Shown here one piece after another: positions 36,735 through 47,619 of a DNA stretch of 64,000 nt. Both the position numbers and the translations under genes were made by a program. The DNA comes from Mercenaria mercenaria (lineage: Eukaryota; Mollusca; Bivalvia; Venerida; Veneridae). Position 1 is the first letter of the stretch. Every line of letters starts with the position of its first letter. The stretch covers positions 7,190,501 to 7,254,500 of the forward strand of contig NC_069367.1 of the NCBI RefSeq assembly GCF_021730395.1. Reading direction: 5' to 3'. Under the pieces are notes generated by a model. The model was not told the origin of the DNA, did no database searches, and saw only the letters and a list, made by a program, of their open reading frames with translations.

Positions 36735-37978
36735 TCAGTCTAAATTTTTAAAACGTATGCGTAAGTCCTTAATCGAGTCTATTCCGCGAATTATGTCAGC
36801 GGCCTTTTCTGCTATCATAATAGTTGGTGCATTAGTATTCCCAGCGGTTCCAGTCGATGATAAGACACCTGTTTTAAATAATAAGTATTTCACATTTGTT
36901 AAAGAGCCTTCAGCTTGCGACTTACCTAAAATTTCTAATGTTGCATTAACATCTGAAGGGCACACTATCAAAAGGTGGTCTTGTAAATTTCTCCCAACTG
37001 GAAGATCATTTACTACATTTATATTTAAACTCTCCAGATGCTTCTTAGGCCCTATTCCTGATAACATGAGGATTTGTGGCGAGCCAACCGCTCCAGCAGA
37101 TAAAATTATATCTTTTCTCGCTGTGACAATTTTCTTTACTCCGTTTTTTTAATAAATTCCACACCTGTAGCGGTTTTCTGTTCTATGTTGACTTTCGTTA
37201 CATGTGCGTCAACAGCAACGTGTAAATTTTTGCGTAGCAAAAACAGGGCGTAGGAACTCTTTTACTGTACTTGCTCGTACACCATTTCAAACGGAGGTTT
37301 GGCTGATCCCAAAACCGAGTTGGTTCTCGCCATTATAATCATCATTTTCTTGGAATCCTAATTCTTTACCAGCTTTAATAAATCGCTTCCCCAAATCTAT
37401 AAAAACAGTATCCAGACTAACGCCCAATGGTCCACCAACATGATGGTATTCGAGCCTTCGAATTTTCTCCCCAAAAAGTCTTCTGACTTTAAAAAGTAGG
37501 GCAGTACATTTTCGTTCCTCCAACCTATGCATCCGTTTTCCGCCCATTCGTCATAATCATATTTACTTTCTCTCACATATTGCATATTATTGTATATACT
37601 TGATCCTCCGAGAACTTTTCCACGAGCCCAGTAATGTCTATTTTGTCCTATCAAGCTTGCCATTCCAGACTTTGTTTAGGCTGTTGTGTAGTACTCCCAG
37701 TCAGACTGCGATCGTTGTAAAAGTTGTGTAGGCAATGGTGGATCATAGAAGGTTGAGTTGTCTATTTCTTCCCCGCCTGCTTCAAGAAGAAGGACACTCG
37801 CATGTGGATCTTCAGAAAGTCTTGCAGCCAGAACAGAGCCTGCTGAACCGGATCCAACAATGATGTAGTCGTATGTGCTGTTTACATTCCTTACAATTAA
37901 CGTCTCAGACGGAAAATTGAGATAGTAAATAAGATAAGCTATCAATCCAAATAAAAGTGAAACTTTCAAACTTCCCAT
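36735..37978 (-). pseudogene. GMC-family oxidoreductase, copy 5, dead, with internal deletion
   Basis: Closest to copy 6. The start at 37978 aligns ([20 protein letters not shown]), and the FAD turn reads GSGSAG. It then carries a stop near 37676 (the TTSQTK region), frame changes in the 37440-37550, 37245 and 37147 regions, and a large in-frame deletion. The sequence passes from STGTAG straight to NTNAPTIM at about 36841-36846. By alignment this removes about 190 codons (equivalent to residues 380-569), including the catalytic His. The 3' end (DIIRGIDS) and stop remain. It cannot make an enzyme. The upstream DNA (38-42 kb) is well preserved as a duplicate of 46.7-49.9 kb. Confidence 0.95.
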
Positions 37979-38062
37979 CTTTAAAAACATGTATTTCGCG
38001 AATAACTGCATTAACGTTTGAGGTTTACTGAACTTTATTTGTAAAGTTTGAACATGTTTAAA

Positions 38063-38076
38063 GGTTAATATATATG
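38063..38076 (-). promoter_or_regulatory. TATA-like box of dead GMC copy 5
   Basis: Minus strand CATATATATTAACC, 85-98 bp before the former ATG. It is still intact though the gene is dead. Confidence 0.4.
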
Positions 38077-38454
38077 CTATATTCATCTAGCATATCATAT
38101 CAGCACAACCTATATATTTGAATCCAAACTTGAAGATAATGCTGCTCGATAACCAGATTTAGTTTTACGGTATTTTATGATACGGTTAGTGACCCTTAGA
38201 ACACTTTAATAGTGACAAAATGTAAGTTGCAATATTTCAATTAAATGGCTCATTTTTCCCATCAGAAATGAGTTTCATAATGCCTTTAAAAGTGTTTGTT
38301 GGAATCTTCATGGTAACAATGAATTACATCAAATGAAATTTCTTATTTGACTGGTTTGAACTATTTATAAAACTTATAATGCAAGTATGCTTTTAGAAAG
38401 GTAGTATACTTATTCATATCTAAACGGCTAAAATGAAATCGACTGAAGTCCAAA

Positions 38455-38818
38455 TAATTTAGTGGGCTGCTTAAAGGTTGACTCTGTCTCTAGCTTCATT
38501 ACAACTTAGTGGGCTGCTTAAACGTTGACTCTGTCTCTAGCTTCATAACAACTTAGTGGGCTGCTTTAACGTTGACTCTGTCTCTAGCTTCATTACAACT
38601 TAGTGGGCTGCTTTAACGTTGACTCTGTCTCTAGCTTCATTACAACTTAGTGGGCTGCTTAAACGTTGACTCTGTCTCTAGCTTCATTACAACGTAGTGG
38701 GCTGCTTAAACGTTGACTCTGTCTCTAGCTTCATTACAACTTAGTGGGCTGCTTAAACGTTGACTCTGTCTCTAGCTTCATTACAACTTAGTGGGCTGCT
38801 TAAACGTTAATGACGCAA
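38455..38818. repeat. 47-bp tandem array, about 7.7 copies
   Basis: The unit contains TTAGTGGGCTGCTTAAACG, TTGACTCTGTCTCTAGCTTC and ATTACAAC. Period is exactly 47 bp between successive GTGGGCTGC motifs from 38462 to 38791. The copies are nearly identical. A single diverged unit sits at the equivalent place upstream of copy 4 (about 35641-35690). Confidence 0.95.
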
Positions 38819-39753
38819 AATAATAATTATAATAAAAAAACATAGTACGGAGTCTATCTACTAACGTCGCAACAAATTCATTATTCTTATGATCATACTT
38901 TTAGAAGTTACGTTCTTTCAAAACCAGTTAATCACATGAATTTGGCGAACGGCGACACTTATCTTTTACATGTAACAACGTGAATGAGGTCATGACTCAA
39001 AAGGATGCATACATTAACTTCGCATTCATTCTTATTGATAAATTTCTTTTACTTATATTGATACACGATATCTAAGTCATATCTTCTAGTAAAATACTGT
39101 AAACAATCATAACTTTAATGCCAAACTGCTCGGACAAAATGTTTTTTTTTTAATCTAAGACATAACTGTTTGACGTTGGCGTCAAGTTACTGATCTGTTT
39201 TCTCCCTGTTTTAGTAGCTATTGGGTTCCTGAGAGTTATTTGTACTCGTTCGCCATAGAAAGGACAACCAAACATTTCTTTTATGTGTGCTTCATTGATT
39301 CGTAAATTGCAAGTTCTTAATAATACATTCACCTACCTGCGAAAATACTTTGAATTCGACCAGTTAAAACTACAAACACTGCAATATGCAATGATAAATT
39401 TCAAGTTGCACTGCCCATAGTAGGCGGCGTTTGACATAAAATGTTGATTTTATTTTCGTACATAAAGCTGTAATAATATAATCACCCATTATGACTTTTC
39501 GGACAAGATTTATAGCTAGAGGTTAACCAAGTATCAAAAATGTTTACTGCATTTTTAATCAGATTTTGTTGCATGACATCATGTTGTTCAGTAAATTATT
39601 CAAACATTAGAATGACATATATTTTGAATTTTACAGTGAAAAATATCAGCTTTGTTTTATTCCCTGGTGAGGCAGTATAAAATGAGTAGTCAAAACATGA
39701 AATAAAAAAAAATGTTTGTTTTACGTGCAAAGTCAAAATATCAATTACTTAGT

Positions 39754-39894
39754 GGTTATTACACAGGGTTAGTGTGCCTTAAGGCGATATTGGCATTAAA
39801 TGTGAAGTATTGGCCCGAGGGCTTTAGCTCGGGGGTTAATACCGCTCTAGTATGTCAATATCGCCTTAAGGCACACCAGCCCTGTTTTATAACC
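39754..39894. mobile_element. Palindromic MITE core
   Basis: The left arm contains CAGGGTTAGTGTGCCTTAAGG and the right arm CCTTAAGGCACACCAGCCCTG, arms of about 45 bp. An inner pair TATTGGCCCGAG / CTCGGGGGTTAATA extends the stem. It is part of a ~640-bp segment (about 39740-40390) that is absent from the duplicate near 48310. Confidence 0.8.
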
Positions 39895-41415
39895 TTTTTA
39901 TTGCATATGTTCCACTATACTGTTAGTTCCACTATACTGTTAAAGTAATAATGACATTAAAACAATTTTCTGATGTTGGAATGTTTATGTAATGCGCGGG
40001 AACGTCAACGTTCTCTGATGACGCTGACGACATTTCCTTTCAAACATTTGTTTTAAATTCATGCATTTTAGTGCCGTAGTTTCTTGTTTCAGCCTTATTC
40101 AACTACCATAGAAATAGGAACTAGCGGAATCATGTATTCATATCATGTTTTCTTATTAAAATTAGTGCTAATTTGTATATACTTGACATTCTGCCAATGG
40201 AAGTATAAAATCTTGATGTTTTGAACAGCCGGAAGTATGCCTGATATGGATATTAGCACACACGGAAGTGTGCCTGATAACGATATCAGGAACACCAGTT
40301 CACACGAACGCGAATATCGGTCTCACGCTGCTTATATACGTTTAAATCCAATGCATATTTGTTACTATATTTAGTAACATATGCAATAATAATCAATATC
40401 GTACTTTATATTTCTTTCGTGGCTATAACGGCTTCTAATATTCACCCGGAACAGATGATTCAATCTTACACTGAAATAAACTAACATCCTCTTTATCTTC
40501 TATGACTTTATCTTTAAAGACCCACCATGACCTAGTGACCTACTTTTTTTCTCCCACCAGAACTTCGTTAAATCATTTTAATAATACAGCTGTATTACAT
40601 GCTGACAGGTGGGTGATTTAGGCCTTCTCTGAATGAATATGTTTTCACAACTTCATCTACAAACTTATTCAGTCAATCTCTTATCAATATAGGTTTAAAA
40701 AACATTGATGAATAATTTTATTGCCATGTAGAAACAAAGATTGATCTAAAATCAGTTTAATATATCAAATACTGTTCTTATTGCTACATTCATTCAAAAC
40801 AATTTTTAGACATTAAACACATTGTCTTGGCCTTAAATATCTCACGATAAATTTACTAGTAGATATTTGTATTTCTCTTTTTTTTTTCATGCAAATCACG
40901 TATAATTTCCATCATGGAAACACAAAAGAATACTGTTATTTTGTGGTACCTCTTTAAGTGCAGTAACAGAGGATGTTAAACGGGATTATCACAAGCTGAA
41001 AATAGAACGGCAAGACAACTTATAATTATTTGCTTTTAGTTAAAGTTTATAGGATAAGAACTTTATCGAAAAAGTATATGTTGCTATTTTAGTTAACATT
41101 CATATCAAAGTCCATTTTCACAGGTATTTCGATAAGTTCGTCCCTTATCTATTTCAAAACCTGAAGGTGTTACAAATCTTTCATAGTCTTTCCGTGGTTT
41201 TAAACAGTATAATTTCCTACTTTTTGCGGACATTAAAGTTTAAAAAAAACAATCAGTAGAAAATACCATCTAAAGTTAGATACAAGCATAATGTACTACA
41301 GTTATCGCATCAGGTTACATGAAACACAACCTTCTCTTGCACGGAAGACTCATCATAATCACTGAAAAATGCAGATAAAATGTTTTCACTGCATTAGATG
41401 GATGATATAACTTAT

Positions 41416-41690
41416 TCACCCACCCGTTTAACTCAATAGGAAGAGCGTTGATCTATGAATCGCGGGGTCATTAATTTGATAACTGGGCGGGGCATATGTT
41501 CTCCAGGACGATTTGATAGAAGTCATTGTGTCTGAAGTCATTAAATCATTCATCCTCCACCTTTGATTCATGCGGGGAAGTTAGCAGTTACTTGCATAGA
41601 ACAAATTTGTTCTGGTACAAAATTCAGGAACACTGGTTAGGTTAACTGCCCGTCGTTACATGACGTCAATACATAACGGCATTAAATCAT
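41416..41690 (+). mobile_element. tRNA-derived SINE, family 1
   Basis: Head CCCGTTTAACTCAATAGGAA, body GGGCGGGGCATATGTTCTCC and CCTCCACCTTTGATTCATG, then GGTTAACTGCCCGTCGTTAC. The sequence at the aligned place near 48835 lacks it. Confidence 0.7.
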
Positions 41691-42299
41691 TTACACAAAA
41701 ATTAGGTTATTATGCACCGTAGTGCTGTATCCAACGTCATTACAGTTTCTGCTATCATTATCCACAGAAATTACATCCCATGATTTGCGGTTTAGAACAT
41801 TTCATATAATTGATTCTGTTTCTATGTATTATTGTATACAACCATATATTTGGTCGTGATATTTATGATTAATTGAGCGGGTGTATATTTACACTGTTTT
41901 GCATAAGAGATTAAATTTAGGGCTATTTAGACATTAGCATGCCCAAAACTCTTTGCCTTTGCCTTTACAGTTATCATTGACCTGTCAAGGTTATTTCTGT
42001 TGAAAATTTTCTTCGTTCGTACCATTTTATATGTTAAGCATGTTGTCTTGTATGTGGTGTTACTTTTGCGTTTTCCCATTCTCAACTTCTTCTCTTCACA
42101 TTTTCTTGTTCCAAAACCATTATTTTGATTAACTTTGTATAAAAATATTGGTCGTATTATTGCGCGTCGTCTGCCGTAACTGTCAATAGTATTGTTTTAT
42201 ATGTGTTGCTGCGGTACATTGTTCTGCTATTGTTGGCTTTGTAAAGCTGAATGATTCAATGGAGTAAACTGTTTGCCGGGTTTCAAAAACAATTTGTAG

Positions 42300-42800
42300 A
42301 AATGTTTTCTAGGTGACCCTCTACTAAAGCCTATCTCATCCTGTTTCAGTAAAAAAAGGTCGTTTGGGGGCGGGGCGTATTAATCGTATATGGCTATATT
42401 GTAAATCTCAAAAACCCTCTTCTTCAAAACCGCTGGGCAGATTTACACCAATTTTCACAGAAATGATCCTTGGGTACCCCTCCCCCTATCAAAAGTGCCC
42501 TAAAATTAAAATCCATGTAGAAATCTGGTTGCTATGGCATCTGAAAGTAAAACTTCGAAAATCTTCTTGTCAAAAACCACGGTAGATAGGTATTTGATAT
42601 TTGGTATGTGGCATCATCTAATGGTCCTCTACCATGTTAGTTCAAATTTTCCCCTAGAGTCAAATATGGCTCCGCCCTGGGGGTCATATGGTTTACATAG
42701 ACATATAGAAAATATTTGAAAATATTCTTGTCAAAACTACAGGGCTTAGTACTTTGATATTTTGTATGAAACACCATCTAGTTGTTCAAATCATCCACTA
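42300..42800. repeat. Dispersed repeat with two diverged ~180-bp units
   Basis: The theme CTTCTTGTCAAAA..CAC or CTACAGG..G followed by TTTGATATTTGGTATG and CATCTA occurs near 42560 and 42730, with GCTCCGCCCTGGGGGTCATA between. No ends or coding were found. Confidence 0.5.
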
Positions 42801-43111
42801 GGGCAAAATATGTACCATTGAAATTCTTGAAGGTATAAAGGCGACAAAACAAACAAGAAAAAAATCTTTAATATAGCAAACTAGCTCACTAACAACAACT
42901 TTTAAGAAAATTGTAGATTACAATTAGTAAGATCTGCTAAGAGATTCAAGGCTGATAGGCTTATAGGGGATGCACTCAATGACAAACCTTCAGTTTTTCA
43001 GTGGAATGTTCTTGTTCGCATCTTCTGATATCGACAGTACATAATTCAACTTAGGTGAGCCATCTGACCACTATGTCTACAATGGCACTATGCGCCCCAC
43101 AGCTGTATATT

Positions 43112-43345
43112 GGGGTCTCGTGGCCGAGTGGTTAAGGTCGCCGACTTCGAATCACTTACCCCTCACAAGTGGGGGTTAAAACCTCACTCGGGTCGCTGAA
43201 TTTTGCATGTGCGGAATCCGGCCAGCAGTTTGACCTGTGAAAGCCGGACAAACTAAATTTCGACAGACGGACGGACGGACAGACAGACGGCTAAGGCAAA
43301 AACAGTATGCCCCCCTCCCCCTCATACATGGAGGAGACATAATCA
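43112..43345 (+). mobile_element. SINE family 2, full-length-like
   Basis: The head GGGGTCTCGTGGCCGAGTGG with TTAAGGTCGCCGACTTCGAA resembles a leucine/serine-type tRNA. It carries the body CAGCAGTTTGACCTGTGAAA, then GACGGACGGACGG, then a terminal hairpin TATGCCCCCC/GGAGGAGACATA. This is the best reference copy in the window. Confidence 0.85.
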
Positions 43346-43424
43346 TTTGAGAGCACTCATCAAGACCTATTTATGAAATTATTAAAGGTTGTATTACTTG
43401 AATATATTATTTTATGTATTCCGT

Positions 43425-43640
43425 ACGAAAATAGGACCTGTTTTACAGCTGTAAAACGTCTGTAAAAGACCTGTATTTTAAAAATGCAGCCGTAAAAATC
43501 CTGTAAGTGATAAAAATACCAGGGATACAGTTGAAATCTACAGGTGTAAAACATGTAGGTCTCAAAAATGCAGCTGTAAAAATGAGCTGAAAGTTACAGC
43601 TGTAAAACGGTCATGTCCCAAATTCACAGCTGACCATTAA
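43425..43640. repeat. ACAGCTGTAAAA-rich palindromic sequence, block 1
   Basis: Around ten occurrences of (A/G)CAGC(T/C)GTAAAA-type motifs or close variants, in both orientations, between diverged spacers. The core CAGCTG is self-complementary. Confidence 0.7.
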
Positions 43641-43677
43641 AGCCACAATGGCACTATGCGCCCCACAGCTGTATATT

Positions 43678-44060
43678 GGGGTCTCGTGGCCGAGTGGTTA
43701 AGGTCGCCGACTTCGAATCACTTACCCCTCACAAGTGGGGGTTAAACTTAGGTGAGCCATCTGGCCACTATGTCTACAATGGCACTATGCGCCCCACAGC
43801 TGTATATTGGGGTCTCGTGGCCGAGTGGTTAAGGTCGCCGACTTCGAATCACTTACCCCTCACAAGTGGGGGTTAAAACCTCACTCGGGTCGCTGAATTC
43901 TGCATGTGCGAAATCCGACCAGTAGTTTGACCTGTGAAAGCCGGACAAGCTTAATGTCGGACAGACGGACGGCGAAGGCAAAAACAGTATGCCCCCCCAC
44001 CCTCATACATGGGGAGACATAATCATTTGAGATCACTCATCAAGACCTATTTATGAAATT
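43678..44060 (+). mobile_element. SINE family 2, two further copies in a local tandem duplication
   Basis: A head-only copy (from 43678) is followed 131 bp later by a longer copy (from 43809). Each is preceded by AATGGCACTATGCGCCCCAC as at 43081. The repeated leader CTTAGGTGAGCCATCTG (43050 and 43747) shows that the unit, not just the SINE, was duplicated. Confidence 0.8.
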
Positions 44061-44084
44061 ATTAAATTTAATATATATAATATC

Positions 44085-44292
44085 TAATTTCACAGCTGTA
44101 AGTCTTTATTTACAGCTGTATCTCATTTACGTATTTTGACCTGTTTTACAGCCGTTTTACAGCTGTAAATTGAAATCTACAGCTGTAACATCAATGTTTT
44201 TATATGAAATCTACAGGTGTAAATTTGATAAAATCAAGACTGTAATTTTGAACAAAAATACAAGTCTTTTACAGTTGTTAAATTTCGTACAG
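44085..44292. repeat. ACAGCTGTAA-rich palindromic sequence, block 2
   Basis: The same motif family as block 1, including TTTACAGCTGTA and TTTTACAGCTGTAAA. Both blocks follow the text CATCAAGACCTATTTATGAA, so they are duplicates. Confidence 0.7.
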
Positions 44293-44946
44293 GATGTCTG
44301 GAGAATATAATTTTAAATTTTCAGAGGAGATGTCTTACAGGAAAACGGAACACTGATGGACGAAGGATTGGAGTGATCATAATAGCTCAGCCCGAGCATT
44401 CCGATGGTAGGTTATAGCATGTGTTTTCATTTTGTGTGTTTTAAGGATTGTATTTGAAGATAGCTAAAATATATAAGATTACTTGCTTCATCAAACCATT
44501 GAAATGATTTCGATGAACAGTGCCAATGTCTAGTATCTCCTCGAACATATACGCAAGTTCAGCTATATTTTTTTAAACTTGCATACGAAGTGTCCAATTT
44601 ATGAAATATTAAAAACATAGATGAAGCAGTTTGGTAAAATAAATAATGATATGTGCAGTTACACTTAATGTGTAATCATCTGTTTAGCTAAAAGCCGGTA
44701 AGATTTGATTTCAAATAATCTTGGTGAGAGTCACTAGCATGATGTTTTGAATTAACTTTTAAGACGTTTGTTGTTCATGATCCTTTACTCAACCGTTCAG
44801 TTTTCTAAAATCTTAAATTGTATGTTAAACCCTCCCCTCAAAGTTATTTGAACATAAGCTTTAATTGCCTGATAAAATTTCCAACAACTAGATTCATATG
44901 TACGTTGTGTAAAAGATAATTTGTTGCAGTATCTATTCATTTAGTC

Positions 44947-46743
44947 TTATTTTTTATAAATGTCTTTAACCGTGTCTATGCCGCGGATCATGTCAGCAGC
45001 CTTTTCTGCTATCATAATAACTGGTGCATTAGTATTCCCAGAAACGATATTAGGCATTATAGAAGCGTCTACCACTCGAAGACCTTCTATTCCCTTCACT
45101 TTCATCGCAGGATCAACGACAGCTTCCGGGTCTGTGTCTGAACCCATCTTACATGTTGACGTTGGATGAGCAACAGTATGAGCTAAATTTGTTATCAGAC
45201 ATTCATAAAATTCATCCGACTTGTATTCATGCATTGCACAGAAATCGGCATTCTTAAAGGTACCGGAATTCGCCCCTATTTGTTTAAAAGTGTCTGTCTC
45301 AAGTAACTTCTCCGATATCTTTATTGCTCTCTTTAAGTCCTCAATGTCCTGTGTATGGTCTAAATAATTCGGATCAATGTTTGGATAATCAAACGGATCG
45401 GTACTTTTTAAAGTTATCGTACCGCGGCTTTTAGGATGCAACAATATTGTGAACAGTACAAACCCTTCCTTAAAACCCTTATCGTACACATTTTTGAGAT
45501 ATGTTGCATTAAAGTTGAAAATATCTAAATTCAGCTTTGTGACACCAATATGAAATTGAATATCCGGGTATTTTTCAACTTGTTCCGACGACTTAATAAA
45601 TGCTGTTCCAGCGATACCAGTTGATGATAAGGCACCAGTTTTAAATAATAAGTACTTCACATTTGTTAAGGAACCTTCTGCCTGCGACTTACGTAAAACC
45701 TCTGATGTTTCATTAACATCTGAAGGGTACACTATCATAAGGTGGTCTTGTAAATTTCTTCCAACTGGGAGATCATTTACTACATTTATATTTAAACTCT
45801 CCAAATGTTTCTTAGGACCTATTCCTGATAACATGAGGATATGTGGCGAACCAATTGCTCCAGCAGACAAAATTACTTCGTTTCTCGCTGTGACAATTTT
45901 CTTTACTCCATTTTTAACAAATGTCACACCTGTAGCGGTTTTCTGATCTATGTTGACTTTCGTTACATGCGAGTTAACAGCAACGTGTAAGTTTTTGCGA
46001 AGCAAAATCGGCCGTAGAAACTCTTTAACTGTGCTTGCTCGTACTCCATTCCTCACGGAGGTTTGGCTGATTCCAAAACCGAGTTGGTTCTCGCCATTAT
46101 AATCATCGATTTCTTGGTATCCTAATTCTTTACCAGCCTTAACAAATCGCCTCCCCAAATCTATAAAAACAGTATCCAGACTCACGCCCAATGGTCCACC
46201 AATATGATGGTATTCCGAGCCTTCGAATTCTCTCCACAAAATGTCTTCTGACTTTAAGAAGTAGGGCAGTACATCTTTATAACTCCAACCCATGCATCCG
46301 TTTTCCGCCCATTCGTCATAGTCATATTTACTTCCCCTGACGTATTGCATATTATTGTACATACTTGATCCTCCAAGAACTTTTCCACGAGGCCAGTAGT
46401 GTCTGTTTCCACCAGTCAAACTTGCCATTCCAGACTTCGTTTGAGACGTGGTGTAGTACTCCCAGTCCGATTCAGCATGTTGTAAAAATTGTGCAAGCAA
46501 TGGCGGATCATAGAAGGTTGAGTTGTCTGTTTCCTCGCCACCGGCTTCAATAAGAAGGACACTTACATCTGGATCTTCAGAAAGTCTTGCAGCCAGAACG
46601 GAACCAGCTGAACCGGCCCCAACAATGATGTAGTCGTATGTGCTGTTTACATTTCTTACAATTAGTGTCTTAGACGGAGAGTTGAGATTGTAAAAAAGGT
46701 AAGCTATTAATCCAAATAAAAGTGATACTTTCAAACTTCCCAT
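44947..46743 (-). CDS. GMC-family FAD oxidoreductase, copy 6
   Basis: An intact intronless 598-aa copy. It ends earlier than the others (DTVKDIYKK) by five residues. The anchor is [13 protein letters not shown] at 8-20, GAGSAG at 42-47, signature 1 [12 protein letters not shown] near 119, signature 2 [12 protein letters not shown] at 298-309, H526 in an AHPTSTC context (Tyr in the others is Ala here) and N570. It is paired with dead copy 5 by 3 kb of shared upstream DNA. The TATA-like box of copies 4 and 5 is replaced here by AGTAA, so its transcription may differ. The product is a presumed secretory or membrane flavoenzyme; substrate unknown. Confidence 0.96.
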   Translation of the reverse strand: MGSLKVSLLFGLIAYLFYNLNSPSKTLIVRNVNSTYDYIIVGAGSAGSVLAARLSEDPDVSVLLIEAGGEETDNSTFYDPPLLAQFLQHAESDWEYYTTSQTKSGMASLTGGNRHYWPRGKVLGGSSMYNNMQYVRGSKYDYDEWAENGCMGWSYKDVLPYFLKSEDILWREFEGSEYHHIGGPLGVSLDTVFIDLGRRFVKAGKELGYQEIDDYNGENQLGFGISQTSVRNGVRASTVKEFLRPILLRKNLHVAVNSHVTKVNIDQKTATGVTFVKNGVKKIVTARNEVILSAGAIGSPHILMLSGIGPKKHLESLNINVVNDLPVGRNLQDHLMIVYPSDVNETSEVLRKSQAEGSLTNVKYLLFKTGALSSTGIAGTAFIKSSEQVEKYPDIQFHIGVTKLNLDIFNFNATYLKNVYDKGFKEGFVLFTILLHPKSRGTITLKSTDPFDYPNIDPNYLDHTQDIEDLKRAIKISEKLLETDTFKQIGANSGTFKNADFCAMHEYKSDEFYECLITNLAHTVAHPTSTCKMGSDTDPEAVVDPAMKVKGIEGLRVVDASIMPNIVSGNTNAPVIMIAEKAADMIRGIDTVKDIYKK

Positions 46744-47402
46744 TTTTAAAACATGTTTTTTTCCGAATAACTACAATAACGTTTGAGGTTTACTTAACTT
46801 AATTTGTAAGGTTTGAATGCATGTGACTATTAGATAGTAATGCGATATTTATTCAGCTTATCATATCTACACAACCAAGACATTTGAACCCAAACGATAA
46901 AATATTCGTGCTCGTGAATCAGATTTAGATTTATTGTATTATATGATTCGGCTCGTCACTTTTAGAATACATTAATATTGACAAAAAATGAATTGTGATT
47001 TCCACTAAATGGCTTAATTTTCCCATCAGAAATGAACTTTTATAATGCCTTAAAACAAATTGTGTGAACCTTAATATCAACAATGGATAACATCAATTGA
47101 AATTCTTACTTGACTGGTTTGAACTACTCAGTATAACACTTATGTTGTATTTATGATTTGAGGAAGGCAAAATAAGAAATAATAATCATACTAGTGTGCA
47201 GTCTTTCGACTAAAGTCGCAGCAAATTTATCATTGATATGATCATACTGTTAGAAGTTAGACTCTTTTAAAAACAGTCACTGACAAGAATCGTGCTAACG
47301 GTGATAATTATTTTTCAACGACGTTAACGACGTCACGTATACAAAAGGATACTTACATCTTCGCAATTCATATATGTAAATAACTTTTATTAATACCATA
47401 AA

Positions 47403-47619
47403 CCATCGATGTGGGTTCGAGCCTCACTCCGGGCGTTGAATTCTTTATGTGAGGAAGCCTTCCAGCTGGCTTACGGAAGGTCGGTGGTTCTACCAAGGTG
47501 CCCGCTCGTGATGAAATAATGCACGGAGGGGCACCTGGGGTCTTCCTCCACCATTAAAGCTGGAATGTCGCCATATGACCTATCATGTGTCGGTGCCACG
47601 TTAAATCCAACCAAAAAAA
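47403..47619 (+). mobile_element. SINE family 2, 5'-truncated, with target duplication
   Basis: It begins within the head (CCATCGATGTGGGTTCGAGC) and runs through CCATATGACCTATCATGTG and CCACGTTAAATCCAACC to a short A tail. It is flanked by direct repeats AATACCATAAA at 47392-47402 and 47620-47630. The counterpart near 39055 is an empty site. Confidence 0.9.

Larger units (their letters stand above)
38819..42250. repeat. Segmental duplication, unit B upstream flank
   Basis: It aligns with 47180-49870 with interruptions: GTAGGCGGCGTTTG, TATGACTTTTCGGACAAG, AGAGGTTAACC and ATCTTACACTGAAATAAA occur in the same order. No gene is visible in either copy, so conservation reflects recent duplication rather than coding. 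Confidence 0.75.

Noticed and set aside
43112-43200. A tRNA gene-like stretch (GTGGCCGAGTGGTTAAGG).
   Set aside because: It is the head of a SINE: the acceptor stem and anticodon arm are not properly paired and the same head is repeated several times with SINE bodies.
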